Assembly: GCA_051747425.1 (NCBI GenBank)
Contig: JBNJGD010000028.1
Span: 1 to 19,457 of the forward strand
Origin: HTCC5015 sp051747425
GTDB lineage: Bacteria > Pseudomonadota > Gammaproteobacteria > HTCC5015
DNA: 19,457 bases
Direction: 5' to 3'
This document shows, in pieces, positions 12,049 to 19,457 of this stretch (the first letter of the stretch is position 1; each line of letters begins with the position of its first letter). A program made the position numbers and the translations under genes. The notes beneath the pieces are model-generated. The model was given only the letters and a program-made list of their open reading frames with translations. It searched no databases and was not told where the DNA came from.

Positions 12049-14673
12049 TTACGCCGTATAGCTAACACCGACTTTGTCGAGATCGATGTGGCTCTTCACT
12101 TCGTTGGCGGCATCCTGGAAGGCCTCCATCTTGTCGAAGTTCAGGTAGCGGTAGATCTCGGCGGACATGCTGTTGATGTCCTTGGCGTACTCCATGTACT
12201 CCTCGGGGCTGGGCAGCTTGCCGAGGATCGCGCCGACTGCCGCCAGTTCGGCGGATGTCAGGTAGACATTGGCGCCGTCGCCCAGACGGTTGGGGAAGTT
12301 GCGCGTTGAGGTCGAGAGCACGGTGGACTGGGCGGCGACCCGGGCCTGGTTGCCCATGCAGAGTGAGCAGCCGGGCATTTCCGTGCGCACGCCGGCGCGG
12401 CCGTAGATGTTGAAGTAACCTTCTTCCATCAACTGGGCCTGGTCCATCTTGGTCGGCGGTGACATCCACAGACGGGTCTTCATCGGTTCCTTGTTTTGCT
12501 CCAGCAGTTTGCCGGCGGCGCGGAAGTGGCCGATGTTGGTCATGCAGGAGCCGATGAACACTTCGTCGACCGGGTCGCCAGCGACCTCCGACAGCAGCTT
12601 GGCGTCGTCGGGATCGTTGGGGCAGCAGACGATGGGCTCCTTGATCTCGCTCAGATCGATGTCGATGGTGGCGAAGTACTCGGCGTCGTCGTCGGCTTCC
12701 ATCAGGCTGGGGTTGTCCAGCCACTCTTCCATCTTGCGAGCGCGGCGCTCGAGCGTCCGGGCATCGCCGTAGCCTTCGCTGATCATCCAGCGCAGCAGGG
12801 AGATGTTGGAGCGCAGGTACTCGGCCACTGAATCTTCAGACAGCTTGATGGTACAGCCGGCAGCGGAGCGCTCGGCGGAGGCGTCGGACAGCTCAAAGGC
12901 CTGTTCCACGGTGAGCTCTTCCAGACCTTCGATCTCGAGGATGCGGCCGGAGAACTCGTTGATCTTGCCCTGCTTCTCAACGGTCAGCAGGCCCTGCTTG
13001 ATGCCGTAGTAGGGGATGGCGTGAACCAGGTCGCGCAGGGTAATGCCGGGCTGCATTTCGCCCTTGAAGCGAACGCGAACCGACTCGGGCATGTCCAGGG
13101 GCATAACGCCGGTGGCGGCGGCGAAGGCCACTAGGCCGGAGCCCGCGGGGAAAGAGATGCCCATGGGGAAGCGGGTGTGGGAATCGCCGCCGGTGCCCAC
13201 GGTGTCGGGCAGCAGCATGCGGTTCAGCCAGCTGTGGATAATGCCGTCGCCGGGGCGCAGGGACACGCCGGAGCGGTTTTTGATGAAGTCGGGCAGGGTG
13301 TGCTGCATTTCCACATCAATAGGCTTGGGGTAGGCGGCGGTGTGGCAGAAAGACTGCATCACCAGGTCGGCCTGGAAGCCGAGGCAGGCCAGGTCTTTCA
13401 GCTCGTCCCGGGTCATCGGGCCGGTGGTGTCCTGGGAGCCGACGGTGGTCATCTTGGGCTCGACGTACATGCCGGGGCGAACGCCCTCCATGCCGCAGGC
13501 CTTGCCGACCATCTTTTGTGCCAGGGAGAAGCCCTTGCCGGTGTCTTCGGGCTGTTCGGGCACGCGGAAGACCTCGCTGTGCCCCAGACCCAGCGCTTCG
13601 CGGGCGCGGTTGGTGAGGCCGCGGCCGATGATCAGGTTGATGCGGCCACCGGCGCGCACTTCGTCCAGAATCACATCCGACTTGTACTGGTACTCGGACA
13701 GTACTTCGCCGGTCTCGGCGTTCTTGATCGCGCCCTCAAAGGGATAGATGTCGATGACATCGCCGGTGTTGAGCTTGTCCACCGGGGCCTCAAAGACCAG
13801 GGCGCCGGCGTCTTCCATGGTGTTGAAGAAGATCGGGGCGACCTTGCTGCCGATGCAGACGCCGCCGGCGCGCTTGTTGGGAACGCCGGGGATGTCGTCA
13901 CCGATGTACCACAGCACGGAGTTGGTGGCGGACTTGCGCGAGGAGCCGGTGCCGACCACATCGCCGACGAAGGCCAGCGGGTGGCCCTTGGCCTTGAGTT
14001 CCTCGATCTGCTTGATAGGGCCGATCTCGCCGGGCTTCTCGGGCTGTACGCCCTCGCGCTCCATTTTGTACATGGCCAGCGCGTGCAGCGGGATGTCGGG
14101 ACGCGACCAGGCGTCGGGGGCCGGGGAGAGGTCGTCGGTGTTGGTCTCGCCGGGCACCTTGAAGACGGTTTGGGTAATTTTCTCGGGGACGTCGGGGCGG
14201 TTGGTGAACCACTCGGCGTCGGCCCAGGACTGCATCACGCCCCTGGCGTGCTCATTGCCGGCATTGGCTTTTTGCTCGACATCCAGGAAGGCGTCGAAGA
14301 TCAGCAGGGTGTGCTTGAGCTCTTCGGCGGCCGCTGCGGCCAGTTCGTCGTTGTCCAGCAGCTCGACCAGTGTCTCGATGTTGTAGCCACCGTGCATGCC
14401 ACCCAGCAGTTTGACGGCGTGGGCCTTGTCGATCAGAGGAGATTCGGCCTCGCCCTTGACGATGGCGGTGAGGAAGGCGGCCTTGACGTAGGCGGCCTCG
14501 TCGACGCCCGCGGGGACGCGATCGGTGACCAGTTCCAGCAGGAAGTCTTCTTCGCCGGCCGGCGGGTTCTTCAAAAGCTCAACCAGTCCGGCGGTCTGCT
14601 CGGGGTTGAGGGGCTGGGGGACGATGCCCAGGGCGGCGCGTTCTTCAACATGTTGGCGATAGGCTTCTAACAC
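12049..14673 (-). CDS. acnB: Bifunctional aconitate hydratase 2 / 2-methylisocitrate dehydratase AcnB
   Basis: An 874-residue cytoplasmic [4Fe-4S] enzyme of the TCA cycle that converts citrate to isocitrate via cis-aconitate. AcnB can also act on 2-methylisocitrate in propionate breakdown. The order is AcnB-type: N-terminal HEAT-like helical domain (about 1-150), swivel domain with GDVVGTGSSRKSATNSVLW (237-255), then the catalytic domains. The cluster ligands are Cys710 (FIGSCMTN), Cys769 and Cys772 (PGCSLCMGNQ), at the same numbers as in E. coli AcnB. The start codon is GTG (GTGTTAGAAGCC), supported by GAGGA upstream and the family N-terminus. It is a single-gene unit: a strong terminator follows and a divergent lipoprotein gene lies upstream. 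No truncation or frameshift is seen. Confidence 0.98.
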   Translation of the reverse strand: MLEAYRQHVEERAALGIVPQPLNPEQTAGLVELLKNPPAGEEDFLLELVTDRVPAGVDEAAYVKAAFLTAIVKGEAESPLIDKAHAVKLLGGMHGGYNIETLVELLDNDELAAAAAEELKHTLLIFDAFLDVEQKANAGNEHARGVMQSWADAEWFTNRPDVPEKITQTVFKVPGETNTDDLSPAPDAWSRPDIPLHALAMYKMEREGVQPEKPGEIGPIKQIEELKAKGHPLAFVGDVVGTGSSRKSATNSVLWYIGDDIPGVPNKRAGGVCIGSKVAPIFFNTMEDAGALVFEAPVDKLNTGDVIDIYPFEGAIKNAETGEVLSEYQYKSDVILDEVRAGGRINLIIGRGLTNRAREALGLGHSEVFRVPEQPEDTGKGFSLAQKMVGKACGMEGVRPGMYVEPKMTTVGSQDTTGPMTRDELKDLACLGFQADLVMQSFCHTAAYPKPIDVEMQHTLPDFIKNRSGVSLRPGDGIIHSWLNRMLLPDTVGTGGDSHTRFPMGISFPAGSGLVAFAAATGVMPLDMPESVRVRFKGEMQPGITLRDLVHAIPYYGIKQGLLTVEKQGKINEFSGRILEIEGLEELTVEQAFELSDASAERSAAGCTIKLSEDSVAEYLRSNISLLRWMISEGYGDARTLERRARKMEEWLDNPSLMEADDDAEYFATIDIDLSEIKEPIVCCPNDPDDAKLLSEVAGDPVDEVFIGSCMTNIGHFRAAGKLLEQNKEPMKTRLWMSPPTKMDQAQLMEEGYFNIYGRAGVRTEMPGCSLCMGNQARVAAQSTVLSTSTRNFPNRLGDGANVYLTSAELAAVGAILGKLPSPEEYMEYAKDINSMSAEIYRYLNFDKMEAFQDAANEVKSHIDLDKVGVSYTA

Positions 14674-14749
14674 AGGTATTTCCTCATCTCCTCGACGCCC
14701 ACTGTGGTCGCGGGCTGGTTTTTAAGACGAAAGCGTATTTCGGGCGCGC

Positions 14750-14755
14750 ATTTTA
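14750..14755 (-). promoter_or_regulatory. Possible -10 box of the acnB promoter
   Basis: On the minus strand TAAAAT (14755-14750) matches five of six -10 positions. It lies about 77 bases before the acnB GTG. The -35 region (TTAGTT at 18 bases) is poor, so an activator may be needed. The box falls in an AT-rich part of the 274-base gap between acnB and the divergent lipoprotein gene. Confidence 0.35.
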
Positions 14756-14886
14756 ACTGAAAATGATCTTTCTAACTAAATAAATACCAGTGATGTTGGT
14801 TATAGGGGGAGTTCATAGTTAAGGCAGGGGAGTGACTATGGGCACTGTTAAAGGGTGTTTAAATCGCTTAATTTAGAAAGATAGGC

Positions 14887-14892
14887 TATAAA
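14887..14892 (+). promoter_or_regulatory. Possible -10 box of the 814-residue lipoprotein gene, followed by a tandem repeat
   Basis: TATAAA at 14887-14892, with no convincing -35, lies 55 bases before the ATG. Just downstream AAAACAGAT occurs twice in tandem (14901-14909 and 14911-14919), one helical turn apart, within the likely leader. A strong GGGGGGA ribosome binding site precedes the ATG. TAGAAAGAT at 14874-14882 is the inverted match of ATCTTTCTA at 14766-14774 near acnB. Confidence 0.35.
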
Positions 14893-14947
14893 ATGAGTCT
14901 AAAACAGATAAAAACAGATCAGAACTCAGGGTTCCCGGGGGGACACC

Positions 14948-17392
14948 ATGCGAACATTTATTCGATTGCTGACGATCTTTTCAGCCGCACTGGCATTGGT
15001 TGCCTGCGCTGATGAAGGGCTGAATTTCAACGATTCAAGCACAGCGGCCAGCATCAACGGATCGGCCACCAAGGGAACACTGATTGGTGCCCGTGTCGAG
15101 CTCTACGGCTTTGACCAGAGTGGGGCTTTTCTTCTGGCGGAGTCGACGACAGACGCCAGCGGCGACTACGAACTGAGCGTGCCCGACGACTACCGTGGGC
15201 CAGCCAAGCTGGTTGTGTCGGCCGCGCCCGGTGGCAACACCACCATGGTCTGTGACGCCCCGGCCGGCTGTGGCAGCGCGGCCTTCGGTCAGACATTGCC
15301 AGTATCGCCCAACCTGGAATTGACGGCCTATCAGCGTGAAGTACTGCCCGGCCAGCCGGTTCAGCTGCACGCGACCCCGTATACGCACCTGGCGGCCAGC
15401 CTGGTCGATGGCAACACGGTGGATGCCGCCTCTATTGCCGCCGCCACCCGACAGGTGGCGGACTTGTTCCAGTTGCCCGGGGATTTCAGTTCGATCAAGC
15501 CCGCCGATGTCACCCAAACGGGTGAAGTGGCGGATGCCAGTGCCGCCGAGCTTCGCTACTCGGCGTTGATCGCCGCCTTTGCCGGTGGCGATGGTCAGGA
15601 CATGGCCAACCGTCTCAATGACTACACCGATTCACTGGCGGCCCTGGGTGGGCAATTGGCCCAGACTGGCGCCAACCCGGATGCGCCCAGTCTGGAACAG
15701 CTCTATACCTCGGCGCGCTCTGTTGCTGACCAACTCGATTCCAATCTGCTGCGCAGCGAATTCGATTCGCGCCTGGCCAGCCTCGAGGGTGGCGAGAACA
15801 GCGACGCCGACAGCGACGGCAGTAATGCGGAAAATTACGGTGAGTTGATCGCCGCTGCCCTTGACGATGCCGATCGCCTGGAGGGCATGCTCAGTGGCAA
15901 TGCCCTGGACCTTTATTTGGACTCACAGATTGATCAGTTGAGTTGGCTTTTTACAGAAGACCTGGTGCCTTCACTGATGGTCGGTGTCGATGTATTCAAG
16001 CTGGTTTTGGTGGCGGCGTTAGCTAATGATGTGGCACTGGAATACGCTGACTCCGATGGGCAGCTGGACATGACCAGTCTGGTTGGCGATACAGGCATGT
16101 CTGCAAGTTATGATATCAACACACAAACACTGCGCTATTACACACCGGATGCTCCTGCAGGCTTGGGTGTTGATATAAAAATCGATGTTACGCCAGTCAT
16201 TGATGGCATTTTGCCAGCGATGGAAGATGGCTCCCTGACTTATGTGCTGCATGAAGGCAGTTATCTGCATAATTCCTCATTCAAAGTAGACTTTGTTAAA
16301 AACAGCAATGTGACGTTCAAATTTGCCGAGCAGGATGATTTCAGCCCTGCCCAGATAGCTTTCAAGATGCTCATGGAGTTGGGCGACCCCGATGAACTTC
16401 AGCAAGAGTTGGCAAGCAATCCCGTCGTGAGCAGTTGCTTTCAGGAGGCGGCTAATAACCCCGACATCAGTAGTGGTGAGGAGCCCTTACATGCGATGGA
16501 TTGCGTAGCTGGCGATTTCCTTCAGGGACTCAATGCCAGTGGCGAGCTGGGCTTTGGTGTTACCCTGACCAAGGCCGATGGTTCCCAGCAATTTGATATC
16601 GATTTCCTGGGTTATGGCGATGTCGACTTGACCAACCCCGCTGCACCCACTCTGGTGAACCTTGAAATTCGGGATGGCCACCTCTATGCGCCCAACGGCG
16701 ATGCCATATATACCATTGGCGAAGAGGACGGGCTGGTGTTGAACCTTGGCAATAGCAACAATGCCATGTTTGCACGCTTTGGTGTGGAATCCGCCCTGGT
16801 GCCCACCACCGAGGTGACCACCAGTGCCCGGTTCCACGATCTCCAGGACTACCTGGATACCTTCAATGGTTCGCCGTTGGCTTTTGATTTTAATCGTCTG
16901 CGTATAGAGATGTTGGTTCAGCAGCCTTTGACAACCTTGGTGGATTTTGTCGGTGCCATTACCGCCAACGGTGCGCTGGTTGACTTTGTCGATTACCTGC
17001 TGGCAGAGACCACGCCGCGGGACTTTGTCGATACCCTGAATGTCCAGCTGGATGTGCAGGCCGATGCCCAGTGGCCCGAGCGCCGCTACCAGATCGACTT
17101 CCAGAGCGATCTGCTTGAGGTCTCCAACCAGGATGGCGTGCGCTTCAAGTACAGTGCCGAGCCCGGCGCGATTGTCAGCCATATTGCCGTCGACGGCAGT
17201 GATCTGGTCGAAGTTCGCGTCACCGAGGACGGTGTTCAAATCATCGACATTGAGGACGCGGTGACTATTGATCCCGAGGAGATTCCCTCCGAGCGGATCA
17301 TGGCCCTGTTTGCCCGTCTGGATGTGTTGATTGACCTGGACCAGCAGGCCCGCGACTTGCTCAGTCAGTACGGCGGCGCGGTCAGCTTCTAG
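14948..17392 (+). CDS. Large lipoprotein of unknown function with N-terminal carboxypeptidase-regulatory-like domain
   Basis: An 814-residue exported protein. The signal peptide MRTFIRLLTIFSAALALVAC has the lipobox LVAC, so Cys20 should be lipidated. Residues about 36-92 (GSATKGTLIGARVELYGFD through TTDASGDYELSVPDDYRG) look like a small beta-sandwich of the carboxypeptidase-regulatory/CNA-B type. Beyond that I recognise no family: there are helical, Asp/Ala/Leu-rich stretches, an acidic Ser/Asp patch (about 277-294) and beta-rich C-terminal segments. No catalytic motif is visible. A central part (about 16080-16320) is clearly more AT-rich than both ends, suggesting an older insertion or domain acquisition. 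It is divergent from acnB and ends at a terminator. A role on the outer membrane is likely, but no function is assigned. Confidence 0.85.
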   Translation: MRTFIRLLTIFSAALALVACADEGLNFNDSSTAASINGSATKGTLIGARVELYGFDQSGAFLLAESTTDASGDYELSVPDDYRGPAKLVVSAAPGGNTTMVCDAPAGCGSAAFGQTLPVSPNLELTAYQREVLPGQPVQLHATPYTHLAASLVDGNTVDAASIAAATRQVADLFQLPGDFSSIKPADVTQTGEVADASAAELRYSALIAAFAGGDGQDMANRLNDYTDSLAALGGQLAQTGANPDAPSLEQLYTSARSVADQLDSNLLRSEFDSRLASLEGGENSDADSDGSNAENYGELIAAALDDADRLEGMLSGNALDLYLDSQIDQLSWLFTEDLVPSLMVGVDVFKLVLVAALANDVALEYADSDGQLDMTSLVGDTGMSASYDINTQTLRYYTPDAPAGLGVDIKIDVTPVIDGILPAMEDGSLTYVLHEGSYLHNSSFKVDFVKNSNVTFKFAEQDDFSPAQIAFKMLMELGDPDELQQELASNPVVSSCFQEAANNPDISSGEEPLHAMDCVAGDFLQGLNASGELGFGVTLTKADGSQQFDIDFLGYGDVDLTNPAAPTLVNLEIRDGHLYAPNGDAIYTIGEEDGLVLNLGNSNNAMFARFGVESALVPTTEVTTSARFHDLQDYLDTFNGSPLAFDFNRLRIEMLVQQPLTTLVDFVGAITANGALVDFVDYLLAETTPRDFVDTLNVQLDVQADAQWPERRYQIDFQSDLLEVSNQDGVRFKYSAEPGAIVSHIAVDGSDLVEVRVTEDGVQIIDIEDAVTIDPEEIPSERIMALFARLDVLIDLDQQARDLLSQYGGAVSF

Positions 17393-17423
17393 GGCGCGCT
17401 ACGCCACAAGCCTGTTAAGATAG

Positions 17424-17449
17424 CGCCCTCGTTTTGAGGGCGTTTTTTT
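17424..17449 (+). terminator. Rho-independent terminator after the lipoprotein gene, overlapping the trmJ ribosome binding site
   Basis: CGCCCTC (17424-17430) pairs with GAGGGCG (17436-17442) around GTTTT and is followed by seven T (17443-17449). The next base is the A of the trmJ ATG. GAGGG in the 3-prime arm, nine bases before the ATG, is the only ribosome-binding-site-like sequence there. The hairpin would therefore both end the lipoprotein transcript and hide the trmJ site. Confidence 0.85.
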
Positions 17450-18178
17450 ATGAGTTTGTCGTCAGCTCGCATCGTCATGGTGCGCACTTTCCAGTCCGAG
17501 AACATCGGTGCGGTGGCCCGCGCCATGAAAAACATGGGACTCTCCGATCTGGTGCTGGTGGCGCCCCGGGACTGGCCCAGCGAAGCTGCACTGAACCGCG
17601 CTGCCGGGGCCGTGGATATTCTGGAGAATGTCAGCATCGTGGACACGGTGGAGGAGGCGGTGGCCGACTGCCAGTGGGTGGTGGCCACCAGCGCCCGACG
17701 CCGGGGCTACGACTGGCCCATGGCGCCAGCGCGTGAGGCCATGGCGTCGGCCTGGCAACGCCTGCAAGAGAACCAGCGGGTGGCGATTCTCTTCGGCCCC
17801 GAGCGCTCGGGGCTCGACAGTGAAACCCTGCGCCTGTGCCATCAGCATGTCTACATCAGCGCCCACCCCGACTACCCCGTGCTCAATGTGGCCCAGGCCG
17901 CCCAGGTGATGACCTACGAGCTCTACCAGGCCAGCGAGGGCGGCGGGCAGTTACCCGATGTGCCGGACAGTCGCCGCCCCCGCTATCCCAGCCACGCCGA
18001 GTTGGAACACTTCTATGACCATCTGGAGCGCGCTTTGGCAGCGACGGGATTTTTGCGCCCCGAGCACCCCGGGGACACCATGGTGAAATTGAGGCGGCTG
18101 TTTACCCGGGCCGCCCCGGAAAAGGTGGAGCTCAACATGTTGCGCGGTATCCTGCGCTCCATGGAGGGCGACGAGTAG
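17450..18178 (+). CDS. trmJ: tRNA (cytidine/uridine-2'-O-)-methyltransferase TrmJ
   Basis: A 242-residue SPOUT (SpoU/TrmH-type) methyltransferase. TrmJ uses S-adenosylmethionine to methylate the ribose 2'-O of nucleotide 32 in the anticodon loop of certain tRNAs and acts as a dimer. Motif 1 is NIGAVARAMKNMG (18-30) with Arg23; SARRRGYDWPM (81-91) is typical of TrmJ; motif 2 is ILFGPERSGL (113-122); motif 3 is PVLNVAQAAQVM (143-154), forming the trefoil knot. A C-terminal extension of about 80 residues with helical character is usual for the family. The start at 17450 keeps the first strand (ARIVMVRT); a TTG two codons in, at 17456, is an alternative. In many gammaproteobacteria trmJ precedes iscR, but here a convergent gene of another kind follows. 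Confidence 0.93.
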   Translation: MSLSSARIVMVRTFQSENIGAVARAMKNMGLSDLVLVAPRDWPSEAALNRAAGAVDILENVSIVDTVEEAVADCQWVVATSARRRGYDWPMAPAREAMASAWQRLQENQRVAILFGPERSGLDSETLRLCHQHVYISAHPDYPVLNVAQAAQVMTYELYQASEGGGQLPDVPDSRRPRYPSHAELEHFYDHLERALAATGFLRPEHPGDTMVKLRRLFTRAAPEKVELNMLRGILRSMEGDE

Positions 18179-18193
18179 CCGCTGGCGCGGCAC

Positions 18194-18820
18194 TCAGGGG
18201 TCGAGGCTGAAACTGGCCTTCTGGCCCTGGTTCTCCTCTTCGGACAGTTGCCAGTCCCCGGGTTCGGGGGGTGGCGTATCGTCTTTGGGTGGGGCTGGCA
18301 GGGGCACACCGGCATCGGCCAGCTCGGCCTCCAGGGCCTCCGGTGGCGGCGGGGCGTCTTCGCCACGGTCCTCGGCCAGCACTTCCCCAACATCGGCCAT
18401 GCTCAGCTTGTCGGGGTCCTCTCCGGGCTGGATGTCGACCACCGTTTGTGGTGCTTCGCCGGCGGCGGCATCACTGCCGCCACTGTCGGCGGATGTCGGA
18501 GCCGATGCCGCTGCAGATTCGGCGGTTTGTTGGGCCGGCTCTGCTTTTGGCGGCTCGGGGGCGGCTTGCGGCGGTGGGTCTGCGGGGGCGTCCATGGAGC
18601 GGGCGTGGGCTTTGGCACCGGCCTTGGCAAAGGCGGCGACAAACTTGTTGGCCGTGGCCTCGTCGATGCCTTTCTTGATGGTCACCCGTTTGCCCGAGAA
18701 GAGGGCCGTGATCTTGGCGGCATCGGCCTTGAACAGGGCGCCGACGCGCTGTTGAACGGCGGCTTCGTCCTGGCCCTCGAGTATTTCCCCTTCAAATATA
18801 ACGGCGTATCGCTCACTCAT
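18194..18820 (-). CDS. Hypothetical protein with small N-terminal domain and acidic Pro/Ala/Glu-rich tail
   Basis: A 208-residue protein with no signal peptide or membrane segment. Residues 1-75 form a compact domain (SERYAVIFEGEILEG, then a helix ending ALFKADAAKITALFSGK, then TIKKGIDEATANKFVAAFAKAGAKA), a pattern I have seen at the N-terminus of other uncharacterised proteobacterial proteins. Residues about 76-135 are a Pro/Ala/Ser/Gln-rich linker. The rest is strongly acidic, with PGEDPDKLSMADVGEVLAE and PPP-rich segments ending KASFSLDP. A GGGGGA ribosome binding site supports the start. It converges on trmJ with 15 bases between the stops, part of which can fold as a small GCCGC/GCGGC hairpin without a T-run. 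No function is assigned. Confidence 0.75.
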   Translation of the reverse strand: MSERYAVIFEGEILEGQDEAAVQQRVGALFKADAAKITALFSGKRVTIKKGIDEATANKFVAAFAKAGAKAHARSMDAPADPPPQAAPEPPKAEPAQQTAESAAASAPTSADSGGSDAAAGEAPQTVVDIQPGEDPDKLSMADVGEVLAEDRGEDAPPPPEALEAELADAGVPLPAPPKDDTPPPEPGDWQLSEEENQGQKASFSLDP

Positions 18821-18857
18821 GGCGTCCCCCAGTATCGTTTTTTCTGCACTGACTGAT

Positions 18858-18885
18858 TTGACTATAGCAAGCTATGTATCACAAT
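18858..18885 (+). promoter_or_regulatory. Possible promoter for the two small membrane proteins at the right end
   Basis: TTGACT (18858-18863, five of six) is followed after 16 bases by CACAAT (18880-18885, four of six). It lies in an AT-rich stretch between divergent genes, and this is one reason to place the next start downstream rather than at 18819. Confidence 0.45.
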
Positions 18886-18947
18886 GGCTTGATTATTGGA
18901 CCAATGCCCCCATTTTCTCTCCAGGCGTTGCATACGGGACCGCTACA

Positions 18948-19358
18948 TTGACTGACATTGCCATTCTGATTTACGCGCTGGTGACTCTGGGCTTTGCCCT
19001 GGGGATTGCCGTGTATGTGATGCGCCTGCGCCGTCGCATTGAGCGACTGCAACTGAACGCTGCCACGGATACCTGCGCGCCACTGGCGGTACAGGCGGCC
19101 TCCCAGCGCGCACAGCGCTTTATTCGTCCCGATGTGCGAATAGAAGTGACCATCGACAACCCGATTACCGTGGCCCAGGGCGAATCCCAGTTGGCCGGTC
19201 TGATCGGCACGGTGGCGCCCAAGTTGATCCACAAGCGGGTCTATCAGGTCGTGCAAAAACAGCTGGCGGACGAGCTGGCCGAGCGCGGCGTTGCCGCCCG
19301 GGTCAAGGTGGTGGGCGGACGCCAACCGCTGGAAAGCGAGAGGGAGGCTTCGTCATGA
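18948..19358 (+). CDS. Hypothetical single-pass membrane protein
   Basis: A protein of about 136 residues with one N-terminal transmembrane helix (IAILIYALVTLGFALGIAVYVM) followed by a strongly basic RLRRRIERL, so the rest should be cytoplasmic. The soluble part contains RIEVTIDNPITVAQGESQLAG and a C-terminal helix QVVQKQLADELAERGVAARVKV; I recognise no family. The start is uncertain. An in-frame ATG at 18819 would add 43 residues, but it overlaps the start codon of the divergent gene and spans a promoter-like AT-rich segment, so the TTG at 18948, at the edge of the membrane helix, is preferred. The stop overlaps the next gene by four bases (ATGA), implying a common operon and perhaps a shared function. 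Confidence 0.65.
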   Translation: MTDIAILIYALVTLGFALGIAVYVMRLRRRIERLQLNAATDTCAPLAVQAASQRAQRFIRPDVRIEVTIDNPITVAQGESQLAGLIGTVAPKLIHKRVYQVVQKQLADELAERGVAARVKVVGGRQPLESEREASS

Positions 19359-19457
19359 CTTTTCTCGTTTGGACCTTGCTGGTGTTATCCGGCCTGGGAC
19401 TGGTGGCGGCGCTGGTGTTTCTGCGCCAACTCGAACAGGCCACCGACGAGCTGGAAG
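19355..19457 (+). CDS. Partial membrane-anchored protein (cut by window edge)
   Basis: Only the first 34 codons are present. The ATG overlaps the preceding stop codon (ATGA) and has AGGGAGG upstream. The sequence opens MTFLVWTLLVLSGLGLVAAL, a single transmembrane helix, and continues VFLRQLEQATDELE, which looks like the start of a coiled coil. Together with the gene before it, it gives two small membrane-anchored proteins translated in coupling. The family cannot be named from this fragment. Confidence 0.7.
   Translation, partial: MTFLVWTLLVLSGLGLVAALVFLRQLEQATDELE

Noticed and set aside
11916..12068. 51 extra N-terminal codons of the alpha/beta hydrolase
   Set aside because: They cover the acnB terminator, and the downstream ATG begins a clear lipoprotein signal peptide.
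13177..14670. A 497-codon plus-strand open frame opposite acnB
   Set aside because: acnB is certain, and the antisense reading is Gly/Val/Ala/Leu-rich with no recognisable domain.

Overview
The window looks like the chromosome of a GC-rich gammaproteobacterium. This rests on an AcnB-type aconitase, a PurB-RoxA gene pair, a TrmJ methyltransferase and a protease ending in a GlyGly-CTERM-like surface-sorting tail. The mix of families fits marine relatives of Pseudomonadales or Cellvibrionales, but that placement is inference and no marker gene fixes the genus. It is mostly ordinary housekeeping chromosome with one small accessory islet. Genes cover nearly everything, and no gene-free stretch exceeds 300 bases.

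Layout. Positions 158-2417 (minus) hold a compact operon: a PlsC-type acyltransferase, an NAD-binding SDR protein and a DUF2505 START-like protein, closed by a terminator at 109-136. Positions 2559-6089 (minus) hold purB, roxA (ribosomal protein L16 arginine hydroxylase), a GNAT acetyltransferase and a DUF7931 protein. These four are joined by zero-gap or overlapping junctions, with an extended -10 promoter in front of purB. Positions 6250-9063 (minus) hold a two-gene unit: a small secreted protein that resembles a free-standing subtilase propeptide, then a large secreted S8 protease. The protease carries its own copy of that prodomain, a Glu at the usual catalytic His position, a PKD-like domain and a GlyGly-CTERM-like tail.

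Positions 9178-10980 form a toxin-antitoxin islet. A GNAT/DUF1778 (TacT-like) pair on the minus strand sits back to back with a HigBA-like pair on the plus strand. Each has repeat sequences upstream that look like operators, a terminator-like hairpin lies between them, and the decayed end of a second DUF1778 antitoxin lies at the right border.

Positions 10980-14673 (minus) hold acnB and, after a strong terminator, a lipoprotein alpha/beta hydrolase. Divergent from acnB is an 814-residue lipoprotein of unknown function (14948-17392). It is followed by a terminator whose stem carries the only visible ribosome binding site of trmJ (17450-18178). The right end has a Pro/Ala/Glu-rich acidic protein on the minus strand, and two overlapping small membrane-anchored proteins on the plus strand, the last cut by the window edge.

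The most distinctive items are the protease with its duplicated stand-alone prodomain and Glu-for-His change, the toxin-antitoxin islet with its antitoxin remnant, and the terminator/ribosome-binding-site overlap in front of trmJ.
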